From Nostoc sp. NMS4 (GTDB lineage: Bacteria > Cyanobacteriota > Cyanobacteriia > Cyanobacteriales > Nostocaceae), in assembly GCF_017115095.1 (NCBI RefSeq), contig NZ_JABXKI010000229.1:1-50659 (forward strand): a DNA stretch of 50,659 nt, written 5' to 3'. Under the pieces are notes generated by a model. That model made no database searches. It had not been told where the DNA came from and saw only the letters and a program-made list of their open reading frames with translations. The translations under genes and the position numbers were made by a program. Shown here piece by piece: positions 1-8,642 of this stretch (the stretch's first letter is position 1; every line of letters starts with the position of its first letter).

Positions 1-5
1 AAAAT

Positions 6-500
6 ATGGAACTATACTTAATTCGTCATGGCATCGCCGAAGACCAGGGATTAGGTATCAAGGATGAGGAACGCAGCCTAACCAAAGAAGGAAGGCAAAA
101 AACTGAGAAAGTTGCCCAAAAACTTGTTAAATTAGGTTTAAGTTTTGATTTAATTCTCACCAGTCCCTTAGTGCGGGCCCGCCAAACGGCTGAAATCCTC
201 ATAGCAGAAAAACTAAGCTCAAAATTAGAGGAATCAAGCCACCTCGCGCCCGATGGTCAAATTTCTAGTTGGCTCAAAGACTGGTTAGAACCAAAAAATT
301 ATTCCCAAAATACCCAACTGGCGCTGGTTGGACACGAACCTGATTTGACCAATTGGGCAGAAATTCTCCTGTGGGGAGAAGTCAAAGAAAGCTTAGTCTT
401 GAAAAAAGCAGGTATGATTGGGATAAAACTACCAGAAACAGGTTCTCCTCTGGGTCGGAGTCAGATGTTTTGGTTGACACCACCCAAGTACCTGCTATAA
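6..500 (+). CDS. sixA: Phosphohistidine phosphatase SixA family
   Basis: This 164-aa protein belongs to the histidine phosphatase (phosphoglycerate mutase-like) superfamily. SixA enzymes remove phosphate from phosphohistidine on signalling proteins. The sequence starts with MELYLIRHG, so the catalytic RHG triad lies at residues 7-9, and the second conserved histidine is in the LVGHEPDL segment near residue 110. The length fits SixA (about 160 aa) and is shorter than the sugar-phosphate mutases. The ATG at position 6 puts the RHG motif at the usual distance from the N-terminus, so the gene is complete. The substrate in cyanobacteria is not evident from the sequence. The next gene is citrate synthase, 108 bases downstream on the same strand. 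Confidence 0.85.
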   Translation: MELYLIRHGIAEDQGLGIKDEERSLTKEGRQKTEKVAQKLVKLGLSFDLILTSPLVRARQTAEILIAEKLSSKLEESSHLAPDGQISSWLKDWLEPKNYSQNTQLALVGHEPDLTNWAEILLWGEVKESLVLKKAGMIGIKLPETGSPLGRSQMFWLTPPKYLL

Positions 501-608
501 CAGTTTTTCAACATTTTCGATTGTTGTTAGAACGGCTACTGTTATGGCGACAATAAATTTCTGGTAAGTTAGCTTGATCAGATATTTCACAAAGCGAATG
601 GTGTTGCC

Positions 609-1745
609 ATGATGGTGTGCGAATACAAGCCTGGTCTAGAAGGCATTCCCGCCGCTCAATCAAGTATCAGTTATGTTGATGGGCAAAAGGGAATACTAGA
701 ATATCGTGGCATTCGGATTGAAGAACTAGCAGAAAAAAGTACATTCTTGGAAACTGCTTATCTCTTAATCTGGGGTAAACTGCCAAGCAAGGAAGAACTG
801 GAAACATTTGAGCATGAAGTTCGTTACCACCGGCGGATAAAATACCGCATTCGGGACATGATGAAATGCTTTCCAGAAAGCGGCCACCCAATGGATGCCT
901 TGCAAGCTTCTGCTGCTGCTTTAGGCTTATTTTATTCGCTCCGCGATTTACACAATCCTGTCTACATTCGAGATTCGGTGGTGCGCCTGATAGCAACCAT
1001 TCCGACGATGGTGGCGGCGTTCCAACTGATGCGAAAAGGCAATGACCCAGTACGTCCCCGTGATGACTTAGATTACTCCGCCAACTTTCTATACATGCTT
1101 GATGAGCGAGAACCCGATCCTCTGATGGCGCGGATTTTTGATATCTGCTTGATACTTCAAGTTGAGCATACAATGAATGCTTCTACTTTCAGTGCTAGGG
1201 TGACAGCTTCCACCTTAACCGATCCTTATGCTGTGGTTGCTAGTGCCGTCGGAACTTTGGGTGGGCCTCTGCATGGGGGAGCCAATGAAGAAGTAATTCA
1301 GATGTTGGAGAAAATTGGCTCTGTAGAAAATGTCCGTCCCTACATAGAGCATTGTCTAGAAACTAAATCTAAGATTATGGGCTTTGGACATCGTGTGTAT
1401 AAAGTAAAAGACCCACGAGCCATAATTTTACAAAGTCTAGCAGAGCAACTGTTTGAGAAGTTTGGGCATGACAAGTTCTACGACATTGCTCAAGAGATGG
1501 AACACGTGGTAGAGGAAAAACTCGGTAGCAAGGGGATTTATCCCAACATTGACTTTTATTCAGGTTTAGTGTATAGGAAAATGGGGATTCCTACAGACTT
1601 GTTTACGCCAATATTTGCGATCGCACGTGTTGCCGGTTGGTTAGCCCACTGGAAAGAACAACTAGCAGAAAACCGGATTTTCCGCCCTACCCAAGTTTAC
1701 AACGGTCTGCACGAAATTACTTATACACCGATTGAGCAACGGTAA
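609..1745 (+). CDS. gltA: Citrate synthase
   Basis: Citrate synthase (378 aa) condenses acetyl-CoA and oxaloacetate to citrate, the entry step of the TCA branch that supplies 2-oxoglutarate for nitrogen assimilation. The three catalytic residues can be placed: His222 in GGPLHGGANE, His261 in GFGHRVYK and Asp315 in NIDFYSG. The N-terminus (YKPGLEGIPAAQSSISYVDG) and the length match the short type II-like bacterial and cyanobacterial enzymes. Two ATG codons stand in tandem at 609 and 612, and either could be the start. The ndhA gene follows after a repeat-containing gap of about 357 bases, so co-transcription with it is uncertain. Confidence 0.93.
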   Translation: MMVCEYKPGLEGIPAAQSSISYVDGQKGILEYRGIRIEELAEKSTFLETAYLLIWGKLPSKEELETFEHEVRYHRRIKYRIRDMMKCFPESGHPMDALQASAAALGLFYSLRDLHNPVYIRDSVVRLIATIPTMVAAFQLMRKGNDPVRPRDDLDYSANFLYMLDEREPDPLMARIFDICLILQVEHTMNASTFSARVTASTLTDPYAVVASAVGTLGGPLHGGANEEVIQMLEKIGSVENVRPYIEHCLETKSKIMGFGHRVYKVKDPRAIILQSLAEQLFEKFGHDKFYDIAQEMEHVVEEKLGSKGIYPNIDFYSGLVYRKMGIPTDLFTPIFAIARVAGWLAHWKEQLAENRIFRPTQVYNGLHEITYTPIEQR

Positions 1746-1763
1746 TTGGGCATGGGGCAATTC

Positions 1764-1865
1764 AATTTTGGATTTTGGATTGACGATAGCGCAGCGTTAG
1801 CGAGTCCGCGAGCGTCTTTTGGATTAAATTTCAATCTAAAATCCAAAATCTAAAATCTAAAATTC
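1764..1865. repeat. Heptamer-type repeats forming an inverted pair
   Basis: The 357-base gap between gltA and ndhA holds short GATTTTGGATT-type repeats near 1764-1783 and their complement (AATCTAAAATCCAAAATC and similar) near 1830-1865, so the segment can fold back. Between the arms is a Nostoc-type palindromic repeat (GCGCAGCGTTAGCGAGTCCG, 1789-1808). Such short tandem heptamer repeats are common between genes of heterocystous cyanobacteria. The rest of the gap (1866-2102) shows no gene and no clear terminator. Confidence 0.6.
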
Positions 1866-2102
1866 TTACTCCCCTCATCCCCCCGTCCCCTCAATAGCCA
1901 ATCTCAATGCCAACCATAAGTAGAACTTCTCATCTCGCTTCAGGGTGGTCAAACCATCCAACGATATACTAGGCATGGGAATTGGCAACAAATCATCAAT
2001 CGGGCGTTATCACAGCAAAAATTATAAATGGGTGAATTTACAGTTATTAATTCAACTAATAGTTGTAACTCACCATGACTCCATGTCTTAAAGAGCGGAA
2101 AC

Positions 2103-3221
2103 ATGAATTCAGGAATTGACCTCCAAGGAACTTTTATTGAATCCCTCCGGGATTTAGGTATACCAGCAGGAACAGCCAAAGCGATTTGGATGCCCTTGCC
2201 AATGATACTGATGCTGATTGGGGCAACAGTGGGGGTATTAGTTGCTACTTGGCTAGAACGGAAAATTTCTGCCTCAGCACAGCAGCGAATTGGGCCAGAA
2301 TACCAGGGGCCTTTTGGGTTGCTGGTGCCTGTAGCGGATGGTCTGAAGCTGGTATTTAAAGAAGATATCGTACCAGCCAAGTCTGACCCCTGGCTGTTTA
2401 CTCTGGGGCCAATTATTGTTGTAATTCCGGTGTTTCTGTCGTTTCTGATTGTCCCCTTTGGGCAGAATATCGTAATTAGCAATGTGGGCATGGGCGTATT
2501 CTTGTGGATTGCCTTGTCAAGCATTCAACCCATTGGTTTATTGATGGCTGGCTACGCATCTAATAACAAATACTCCCTCTTAGGGGGCTTGCGGGCAGCA
2601 GCGCAATCTATTAGTTATGAAATTCCTTTGTCACTGGCGGTGTTAGCGATCGCTATGATGTCTAATAGCCTCGACACTGTTGATATTGTCAATCAACAGT
2701 CTGGCTACGGCATTCTCGGCTGGAACATTTGGCGACAACCAATCGGTTTTCTGATTTTTTGGATAGCCGCCCTTGCTGAATGCGAACGATTGCCCTTTGA
2801 CTTACCAGAAGCAGAAGAAGAAATCGTCGCTGGCTATCAGACTGAATACTCAGGGATGAAATTCGGGCTGTTCTACCTGGGTTCTTACGTTAACTTGATT
2901 CTTTCTTCTTTACTAGTAGCAATTCTCTACTTGGGCGGTTGGGACTTTCCTATTCCTCTCAACCTCATCGCTGGTTGGCTGGGAGTCAGTGAACTAAATC
3001 CCATCTTCCAGATAGTAACTGCGGCCTTGGGGATCTCGATGACCGTCTTCAAAGCCTATTTACTAGTGTTTGTCGCCATCCTGTTGCGCTGGACAGTCCC
3101 ACGGGTACGGATTGACCAACTGTTAGATTTAGGATGGAAGTTTTTGTTACCAGTTGGTTTAGTTAATCTTCTATTAACTGCCGCCCTGAAACTAGCCTTT
3201 CCCTTCGCCTTCGGCGGGTAA
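2103..3221 (+). CDS. ndhA: NAD(P)H-quinone oxidoreductase subunit 1 (NdhA)
   Basis: NdhA is the membrane subunit of the cyanobacterial NDH-1 complex at the junction of the membrane and peripheral arms, next to the plastoquinone-binding cavity. It serves respiration and cyclic electron flow around photosystem I in the thylakoid membrane. The 372-aa product is hydrophobic with about eight predicted membrane segments. It carries family signatures such as [16 protein letters not shown] and the acidic [21 protein letters not shown] loop. Length and the start ([15 protein letters not shown]) match cyanobacterial NdhA. It heads the conserved ndhA-ndhI-ndhG-ndhE order. Confidence 0.95.
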   Translation: MNSGIDLQGTFIESLRDLGIPAGTAKAIWMPLPMILMLIGATVGVLVATWLERKISASAQQRIGPEYQGPFGLLVPVADGLKLVFKEDIVPAKSDPWLFTLGPIIVVIPVFLSFLIVPFGQNIVISNVGMGVFLWIALSSIQPIGLLMAGYASNNKYSLLGGLRAAAQSISYEIPLSLAVLAIAMMSNSLDTVDIVNQQSGYGILGWNIWRQPIGFLIFWIAALAECERLPFDLPEAEEEIVAGYQTEYSGMKFGLFYLGSYVNLILSSLLVAILYLGGWDFPIPLNLIAGWLGVSELNPIFQIVTAALGISMTVFKAYLLVFVAILLRWTVPRVRIDQLLDLGWKFLLPVGLVNLLLTAALKLAFPFAFGG

Positions 3222-3226
3222 ACCAA

Positions 3227-3296
3227 TTTTAGATTTTAGATTTTAGATTTTAGATTGAATCTGAAATCTAAAATCCAAAAATCCAAAATCCAAAAC
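3227..3296. repeat. TTTTAGA heptamer tandem repeat with inverted partner
   Basis: Between ndhA and ndhI there are about four direct TTTTAGA heptamers (3227-3255). They are followed by complementary AATCTAAAATCC-type units (3260-3296), giving a long AT-rich foldback. It lies between two genes that are normally co-transcribed, so it is more likely a tolerated repeat or an mRNA stem than a terminator. No T-tract follows it. Confidence 0.6.
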
Positions 3297-3309
3297 AGAG
3301 AGACACAAA

Positions 3310-3894
3310 ATGCTAAAGTTCCTGAAACAAGTTGGTGATTACGCCAAAGAAACGGTACAAGCTGCGCGTTACATTGGTCAGGGACTTTCTGTCACCTTCG
3401 ACCACATGCGGCGGCGGCCAATTACTGTACAGTACCCTTACGAAAAACTGATTCCTGGCGAACGGTTTCGCGGTAGAATTCACTTTGAATTTGATAAGTG
3501 CATCGCTTGCGAAGTTTGCGTTCGCGTTTGCCCAATCAACCTGCCTGTAGTAGATTGGGAATACGACAAAGCCAGCAAAAAGAAAAAACTCAACCACTAC
3601 AGCATTGACTTTGGAGTTTGTATCTTTTGCGGTAATTGTGTGGAATTTTGCCCCACTAACTGTCTATCCATGACAGAAGAGTATGAGCTTGCCACTTACG
3701 ATCGCCATGAATTGAACTATGACAGTGTAGCGCTAGGTCGTCTGCCTTACAAGGTAACAGATGATCCAATGGTTACACCACTGCGCGAATTAGTTTACCT
3801 ACCCAAAGGCGTACTCGAACCCCACGGACTACCTGCGGATGCGCCGCGTGCAGGTGCGCGTCCAGAAGACTTGGTAGAACAAACAGAAAAATAA
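3310..3894 (+). CDS. ndhI: NAD(P)H-quinone oxidoreductase subunit I (NdhI), 2x[4Fe-4S]
   Basis: NdhI is the ferredoxin-like peripheral-arm subunit of NDH-1, and it passes electrons through two [4Fe-4S] clusters towards plastoquinone. Both cluster motifs are intact: [12 protein letters not shown] with cysteines 64, 67, 70 and 74, and [12 protein letters not shown] with cysteines 104, 107, 110 and 114. The length (194 aa) is that of cyanobacterial NdhI. A charged C-terminal tail follows the second cluster. The gene is 88 bases downstream of ndhA with a repeat in the gap, and ndhG follows after another repeat. Confidence 0.95.
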   Translation: MLKFLKQVGDYAKETVQAARYIGQGLSVTFDHMRRRPITVQYPYEKLIPGERFRGRIHFEFDKCIACEVCVRVCPINLPVVDWEYDKASKKKKLNHYSIDFGVCIFCGNCVEFCPTNCLSMTEEYELATYDRHELNYDSVALGRLPYKVTDDPMVTPLRELVYLPKGVLEPHGLPADAPRAGARPEDLVEQTEK

Positions 3895-3895
3895 T

Positions 3896-4004
3896 GTCAT
3901 TTGTCCATTGTCATTTATCCTTTGTGCTTTGTTATTTGACCAATAACTAATGACCAATGACCAATGACCAATGACTAATGACCAATGACCAATGACAATT
4001 GACT
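3896..4004. repeat. AATGACC heptamer array (STRR)
   Basis: From about 3942 to 4004 the heptamer AATGACC (with variants AATGACT and AATGACA) is repeated about eight times. Upstream, 3896-3925 carries the complementary form (TCATTTGTCCATTGTCA), so the array can pair with it. This fits the short tandemly repeated repetitive (STRR) sequences of heterocystous cyanobacteria. It ends 14 bases before the GTG start of ndhG and may affect translation of that gene. Confidence 0.75.
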
Positions 4005-4018
4005 AAGGACAAAAAACA

Positions 4019-4633
4019 GTGAATCTAGCAGAAGGAGTACAGTTAGTATCACTTGGCATACTGGGCGTGATGATGATTGGGGCAGCCATTGGTGTGGTGC
4101 TGTTCTCTAACATCGTCTATTCTGCCTTTTTGCTAGGGGGTGTGTTCATCAGCATAGCGGGAATCTACCTGTTGCTAAATGCTGATTTTGTTGCAGCTGC
4201 ACAAATATTAATTTACGTTGGGGCGGTTAACGTGCTGATTTTGTTTGCCATTATGTTGGTGAACAAGCGGGAGAATTTTGTCGCATTTCCCAACTCTTGG
4301 GTGCGTAAAGTACTTACGGGTGTAGTCAGTGTCGGATTGTTTGGTCTTTTAAGTACGATGGTGCTGGCTACTCCTTGGGCATACTCAACTCCTGCTGTAG
4401 CGGGTGGTGAAAGTTCTATAATTTTGATTGGAGAGCATTTCTTCACTGACTTTTTACTACCTTTTGAATTGGCTTCCATTTTGCTGCTGATAGCGATGGT
4501 AGGAGCAATTATTTTGGCACGCCGCGAGTATTTGCCAGACCTATTGACACCATCCGAACTAGGGCAAACTGTTTTGACTTTGCCAGAACGCCCCAGAGAA
4601 CTAGTATCAACAACTAGCGAAACAAAAGAGTAA
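4019..4633 (+). CDS. ndhG: NAD(P)H-quinone oxidoreductase subunit 6 (NdhG)
   Basis: NdhG is a small membrane subunit of NDH-1 (NuoJ homologue) that forms part of the proton-pumping path beside NdhE. The 204-aa product is strongly hydrophobic with about five membrane helices and the family segment ADFVAAAQILIYVGAVNVLILFA, split here by no gap, at about residues 56-78. Translation begins at a GTG (4019), with an AAGGA ribosome-binding site at 4005-4009. This start gives the MNLAEGVQ N-terminus usual for the family. Gene order and the downstream ndhE support the call. Confidence 0.93.
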   Translation: MNLAEGVQLVSLGILGVMMIGAAIGVVLFSNIVYSAFLLGGVFISIAGIYLLLNADFVAAAQILIYVGAVNVLILFAIMLVNKRENFVAFPNSWVRKVLTGVVSVGLFGLLSTMVLATPWAYSTPAVAGGESSIILIGEHFFTDFLLPFELASILLLIAMVGAIILARREYLPDLLTPSELGQTVLTLPERPRELVSTTSETKE

Positions 4634-4693
4634 TATTTGTGACTTCAGTTGCAGATAAACAGGCGGATTTTTTCAGGAGGGATACTCAGATTC

Positions 4694-4999
4694 ATGCAAC
4701 TCCAGTACTTTTTATTACTAGCAGCCGCTTTATTTTGCATTGGCATCTATGGTTTAATTACCAGCCGCAACGCTGTGCGGGTGCTGATGTCAATTGAGTT
4801 ACTGCTCAATGCTGTTAATCTGAATTTAATGGCATTTTCCAACTTCCTCGACTCAACATTAATTAAGGGTCAGGTTTTCACAGTATTTGTGATTACCGTG
4901 GCCGCAGCCGAGGCGGCGGTGGGTTTAGCGATCGTGCTGGCCATTTATCGCAACCGCGATACCGTCGATATGGAGCAGTTTAATCTCCTGAAATGGTAA
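4694..4999 (+). CDS. ndhE: NAD(P)H-quinone oxidoreductase subunit 4L (NdhE)
   Basis: NdhE (NuoK homologue) is a three-helix membrane subunit of NDH-1. The ATG at 4694 is chosen over an upstream TTG (4649). It gives the standard 101-aa product starting [14 protein letters not shown], and an AGGAGG ribosome-binding site lies at 4675-4680. Conserved glutamates used in proton translocation are visible in the second helix ([12 protein letters not shown]) and the third ([11 protein letters not shown]). The stop codon is followed immediately by the NAD kinase reading frame, indicating translational coupling. Confidence 0.94.
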   Translation: MQLQYFLLLAAALFCIGIYGLITSRNAVRVLMSIELLLNAVNLNLMAFSNFLDSTLIKGQVFTVFVITVAAAEAAVGLAIVLAIYRNRDTVDMEQFNLLKW

Positions 5000-5005
5000 T
5001 TGTGC

Positions 5006-5926
5006 GTGCAACTAAAGCAGGTAATCATTGCTTATAAAGCGCGGGATGCCCGAAGTAAAGAATGGGCAGAAATCTGTGCGAAACAACTAGAAAGCCGCGA
5101 TTGCCAAGTGTTGATGGGACCTAGCGGGCCGAAAGACAACCCCTATCCAGTCTTTTTGGCTTCGGCGGGTCAACCAATCGATCTCGCTTTGGTACTCGGT
5201 GGCGATGGTACTGTTTTAACTGGTGCCAGACATTTAGCCCCAGCTGGTATCCCAATTCTGGGAGTGAATGTGGGAGGTCATCTGGGGTTTTTAACTGAGT
5301 CGGTGGAAGAGTTTCAAGATACGGAGAAAGTTTGGGATCGGCTGTTTGAGGATCGCTATGCTATCCAACGACGGATGATGTTACAAGCTGCGGTGTATGA
5401 GGGTCACGGATCTAACTTGGAACCAGTGAGTGAACGTTACCTCTCTTTGAATGAATTCTGTGTCAAACCCGCCTCTGCTGACCGAATGATCACCTCAATT
5501 CTGGAAATGGAAATTGATGGTGAGGTAGTCGATCAATACGTCGGGGATGGGTTGATTATTTCTACTCCCACAGGTTCTACTGGTTATACCGTTTCTGCGA
5601 ATGGGCCAATTATGCATGATGGTATGGAGGCGATTACTGTCACTCCCATTTGTGCAATGAGCCTTTCTAGTCGCCCCCTCGTTTTACCCCCTGGTTCTGT
5701 GGTGAGTATTTGGCCTTTGGGGGATTACGATTTGAGTACCAAGCTGTGGACAGATGGGGTTTTGGGGACTTCAATTTGGCCGGGACACCGCGTTGATGTG
5801 CGGATGGCAGATTGTCGGGCTAAATTTATTATTTTGCGCGAGAACAATTCCTACTATCAGACGCTGCGGGAGAAGTTGCTATGGGCAGGTACAAGGGTTC
5901 ACTACAGCAATAATCACCGTAATTAA
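5006..5926 (+). CDS. nadK: NAD(+) kinase
   Basis: NAD kinase phosphorylates NAD to NADP using ATP and so supplies the NADP pool for photosynthesis. The GGDGT nucleotide-binding motif is present (LVLGGDGTVLTGARHL, glycines near residues 65-66), as are the conserved NEFCV segment, the DGLIISTPTGSTGY segment and a C-terminal beta-rich domain. The length (about 306 aa) fits the family. Two starts are possible: GTG at 5006 (giving MQLKQVIIAYKAR, preferred) and TTG at 5000, one base after the ndhE stop. Linkage to ndhE suggests co-expression of NADP supply with NDH-1. Cyanobacteria usually have two NAD kinases; which paralogue this is cannot be settled here. Confidence 0.9.
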   Translation: MQLKQVIIAYKARDARSKEWAEICAKQLESRDCQVLMGPSGPKDNPYPVFLASAGQPIDLALVLGGDGTVLTGARHLAPAGIPILGVNVGGHLGFLTESVEEFQDTEKVWDRLFEDRYAIQRRMMLQAAVYEGHGSNLEPVSERYLSLNEFCVKPASADRMITSILEMEIDGEVVDQYVGDGLIISTPTGSTGYTVSANGPIMHDGMEAITVTPICAMSLSSRPLVLPPGSVVSIWPLGDYDLSTKLWTDGVLGTSIWPGHRVDVRMADCRAKFIILRENNSYYQTLREKLLWAGTRVHYSNNHRN

Positions 5927-5930
5927 TTAA

Positions 5931-6196
5931 CGTGAGTTCGACGGTTAAAAAAAGCCAAAAACCTTGCTAGATATGAACCATGAGAAACTAGGTAGGTATG
6001 GCGATGCCTGTGGCGGGCTACGCCTACGCTAAGATTGATTGAAAATCGGCAAAAAAGGCACAAAAAAAGCCGAGACTAAAAATATCTAACAAAAATCAGG
6101 GTTAGGGCTTAGTCTACCATTGTATCTCGCCCGGAGCAACGGAAACGTCTCCGGGCGAGATATCGTAGAAATTTTTTTAGTCCTGTCGAACTCACG
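5931..6196. mobile_element. MITE-like element with 12-bp terminal inverted repeats
   Basis: A 266-base segment is bounded by CGTGAGTTCGAC (5931-5942) and its exact complement GTCGAACTCACG (6185-6196). Weaker AT-rich similarity continues inwards from both ends. Inside is a perfect 13-bp hairpin (ATCTCGCCCGGAG at 6124-6136 pairing with 6149-6161) and a Nostoc-type palindromic repeat near 6000-6031. There is no transposase frame, so this resembles a non-autonomous miniature transposon. A target-site duplication was not clear by eye. It lies directly behind the NAD kinase stop, so its hairpin could also stop transcription. Confidence 0.6.
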
Positions 6197-6247
6197 TTTA
6201 TTTAAATCAAACAAAAAAGTAAAATGACTATGTAATATGAATTTAAA

Positions 6248-6424
6248 ATGGAACCTACAATAGAACAACTTAAAGCATTTTTTGACTTCTGTATTCGTGC
6301 AAGTGAATTGTTACAGACAATCGAACTGACTAGATACGATCAGAGAAACAACCGAATAGCAGTTTTAGTAGGTCAAACAATAGAAGTAGAAATCCTTAGT
6401 AGTGGCGAGGTATTAATCAGATGA
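6248..6424 (+). CDS. Small cyanobacterial protein, DUF6888-like
   Basis: This 58-aa frame begins MEPTIEQLKAFFDFC and ends IEVEILSSGEVLIR. From memory it resembles the DUF6888 family of short cyanobacterial proteins, which start with a (P)TIEQ-type motif and end with a GxxIEIxI(F/L)xxG strand. Function is unknown. Its TGA overlaps the ATG of the next gene by four bases (ATGA at 6421-6424), so the two are translationally coupled. That is the layout seen for DUF6888/DUF6887 pairs and also for toxin-antitoxin modules, but no toxin fold can be claimed. It is shorter than typical automatic gene-calling limits. Confidence 0.6.
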   Translation: MEPTIEQLKAFFDFCIRASELLQTIELTRYDQRNNRIAVLVGQTIEVEILSSGEVLIR

Positions 6425-6603
6425 GTAATTATTTAAATCTTTCCTATCAAGAACTAAAAGAATACATCAAAACCCATCCCCAAGATGAAGATGCCTTTCA
6501 ATATTTTTTAAAACAAATGAGAACAAAACCAGGCGTGGTTGTTAGCACTGGAGAACAAATAGAAACCGAACTTAAAAAACGGTTAGGAATAAGTAATGAA
6601 TGA
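6421..6603 (+). CDS. Small cyanobacterial protein, DUF6887-like
   Basis: This 60-aa acidic protein (MSNYLNLSYQELKEYIKTHP start) has the SxxELKxYxxxHxxDxxAFxxxxxxM pattern recalled for DUF6887, a small cyanobacterial family of unknown function. It is probably helical throughout. Its start overlaps the stop of the preceding 58-aa frame, and the two form a compact pair. No DNA-binding motif or catalytic residues stand out. An antitoxin-like role is possible from the layout alone. Confidence 0.6.
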   Translation: MSNYLNLSYQELKEYIKTHPQDEDAFQYFLKQMRTKPGVVVSTGEQIETELKKRLGISNE

Positions 6604-6674
6604 TAAAACTATCCCGTTTACAGAATGACTGCACTTAGTACAGCTTTGCGTAAAATTGTGGCGAATTGAGGGTG

Positions 6675-6735
6675 GAAATTTAAACGCAAAGGAGCGCAAA
6701 GGTACGCGGAGAATTCGCTACGAATTAATTAGGGG
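6675..6735. repeat. Dispersed cyanobacterial intergenic repeat
   Basis: The segment AACGCAAAGGAGCGCAAAGG followed by an ACGCGGAG-type motif is the kind of imperfect GCGCAAAGG repeat found between genes in many cyanobacteria. It sits between the small gene pair and the convergently read pentapeptide-repeat gene. No function is evident. Confidence 0.45.
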
Positions 6736-6779
6736 TTGCACTTAGTTGGGTAAAGTTTAGGATAAAATCTCGCCTCATC

Positions 6780-8642
6780 TCAATTCAGTCCCAGTTCTTC
6801 CTTCAACGCCTCCGGTATATTAACTGCTGTCTCTAATCCCTGCACACCTTCCCACTGCTGCTTTTTACCCCAAATCATCTCTTCTAAATTGGCATCACTG
6901 AGGTCTGCACCAACCAAAATGGCATAACTGAGGTTGCTATGGCTGAGATCCGCGCCATTGAGGATAGCACCACTGAGGTTACTGCCACTGAGGTTAGCAC
7001 TGTTAAGGTTGGCATAGCTGAAGTCTGTGCCAAATAGGATCGCGTCGGTGAGGTCAGCACCACTGAGGTCGGCATCGTTGAGAATCACGCCACTGAGGTC
7101 AGCTTCGTTGAGAATCACGCGACTCAAATCTACACCACTGAGGTCGGCACCTAAGAACATTGCACCGTTAAGTCTGGCATTATTAAGTTTCGCACCGTTA
7201 AGTTTGGCATAGCTGAGGTCTGCGGCCACAAGGATAGCATCGCTGAGGTTGGTACTGAAAAGAATTGTGTCACTGAGGTTTGTACCGTTGAGGATGGCGT
7301 GACTCAAATCAGCACCACTGAGGTCGGCGCGGCAAAGGTCGGCATGGCTAAGGCTGACACTGCTAAGATTGGCATCACTCAAATTGGCACCGAAAAGGAT
7401 GGCGTTACTTAGGTCAGCATGGCTGAGGTTAGTGCTGCTAAGGTCGGCGCGGTTGAGGTCGGCGCGGCTAAGGTCGGCACGGTTAAGGTTGGTATTGCTA
7501 AGGTCGGCGCGGTTGAGGTCGGCGCGGCTAAGGTTGGCACAGCTAAGGTTTGCACCACTGAGGTTGGTACTACTGAGGTCGGCACTGCTGAGGTTAACAC
7601 CAGTGAGGTTAGCACCGCTAAGGTTGGCATCGCCGAGGTTGGCACCGCTAAGGTTGGCACCACTGAAGTTTACGCCTGTTAAGTTGGCATCGCCAAGATA
7701 AGCAAGGCTGAGGTCAGCGCCGCTAAAGTCTGCCCCAGTGAGGTTGGCATCGCCCAGGTAAGCACCCCGAAAGTTGCCCCCTTTGAGGAATTGTCCAACT
7801 ATATTACTAAAGTTACCAATTTCCAGAGCATCGCTATAGTTGATAATCCGCAGTAGTTGGGATGTGAAAAAATTGTCTGTGTCTGGTTGGGCAGATGGAT
7901 AGAAGATGATTTTTTGTTTGAGTTGATCTTGCCCTTGGGCGTAGCGGTGTAACTCTAATAGTAAAATCAATACGTTCAACCCTGTATATATATCTACCTG
8001 TCTCAACCCGATCGCAATATTTTGTGTCGCTAGTTGTAACTTTGTTTTCTGAGGCAGGTTATCATCTGGTGTGCCATCGATAAATTCTCCCTGACACCAG
8101 CGACGATAAAAATCTTCTAGCCGCCAAAAAAGCAATTCTGGGCGAATTTTTTGATCGGTAACAACCAATTCCATTAGTTGGTTGACTATTTCCGGTTTCA
8201 GGGCAGCATTGCCCAATAAATCATAAATCTCTTCATGCATCTGGCGATCGCATACTTTAAAGTCAAACCCAGTGGGTAAAGTACCCAATGTGCGATCGTC
8301 TATCTGAGAAGTCAAACCGCTTTTTGTTATTATCCATTTTTCTAAGCTTTTTTGCAGTTTTGGAGAGTATAAATATTCCTGCAAATTGTCTTGAGTAAAT
8401 TTAACGCTTTTCTCTGCTTCTTTAATACTTTTTCCTAGAGGTAAAACTGCTTCGGTTTCTGGCGATGCGGTCTTTGGCATCTTTTGCAACCTTGTAACCC
8501 TGACATAATTTCTCAGCATCTGCCAAACTTGAGATAAATATGTTGACATTTTTGTTTCCGTTGTTACATTTAAATAACTGTTTTTGATAATCCTGAATAG
8601 AAATTTTTCTATGCTAGTTTGATTTTCATTTCCAATAGTCAA
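6780..8642 (-). CDS. Pentapeptide-repeat protein with N-terminal helical domain
   Basis: This 620-aa protein has two parts. Residues 1 to about 287 are a mixed helical region with no family recognised by eye (ends near ALEIGNFSNIVGQFLKGG). Residues about 288-585 are continuous A(D/N)LSx pentapeptide repeats, roughly sixty of them, which fold as a right-handed square beta-helix. A short non-repeat tail ends EALKEELGLN. Pentapeptide proteins are very numerous in cyanobacteria and mostly of unknown role; some mimic DNA. The start at 8642 is the first ATG of the frame, and a later ATG at residue 32 is possible. The periodic sequence generates long false frames on both strands. Confidence 0.85.
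   Translation of the reverse strand: MTIGNENQTSIEKFLFRIIKNSYLNVTTETKMSTYLSQVWQMLRNYVRVTRLQKMPKTASPETEAVLPLGKSIKEAEKSVKFTQDNLQEYLYSPKLQKSLEKWIITKSGLTSQIDDRTLGTLPTGFDFKVCDRQMHEEIYDLLGNAALKPEIVNQLMELVVTDQKIRPELLFWRLEDFYRRWCQGEFIDGTPDDNLPQKTKLQLATQNIAIGLRQVDIYTGLNVLILLLELHRYAQGQDQLKQKIIFYPSAQPDTDNFFTSQLLRIINYSDALEIGNFSNIVGQFLKGGNFRGAYLGDANLTGADFSGADLSLAYLGDANLTGVNFSGANLSGANLGDANLSGANLTGVNLSSADLSSTNLSGANLSCANLSRADLNRADLSNTNLNRADLSRADLNRADLSSTNLSHADLSNAILFGANLSDANLSSVSLSHADLCRADLSGADLSHAILNGTNLSDTILFSTNLSDAILVAADLSYAKLNGAKLNNARLNGAMFLGADLSGVDLSRVILNEADLSGVILNDADLSGADLTDAILFGTDFSYANLNSANLSGSNLSGAILNGADLSHSNLSYAILVGADLSDANLEEMIWGKKQQWEGVQGLETAVNIPEALKEELGLN

Noticed and set aside
7027..7701. Long open frames on the plus strand and in other frames opposite the pentapeptide gene
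   Set aside because: They are by-products of the 15-base periodic sequence of the pentapeptide repeats; their translations are themselves simple periodic strings.
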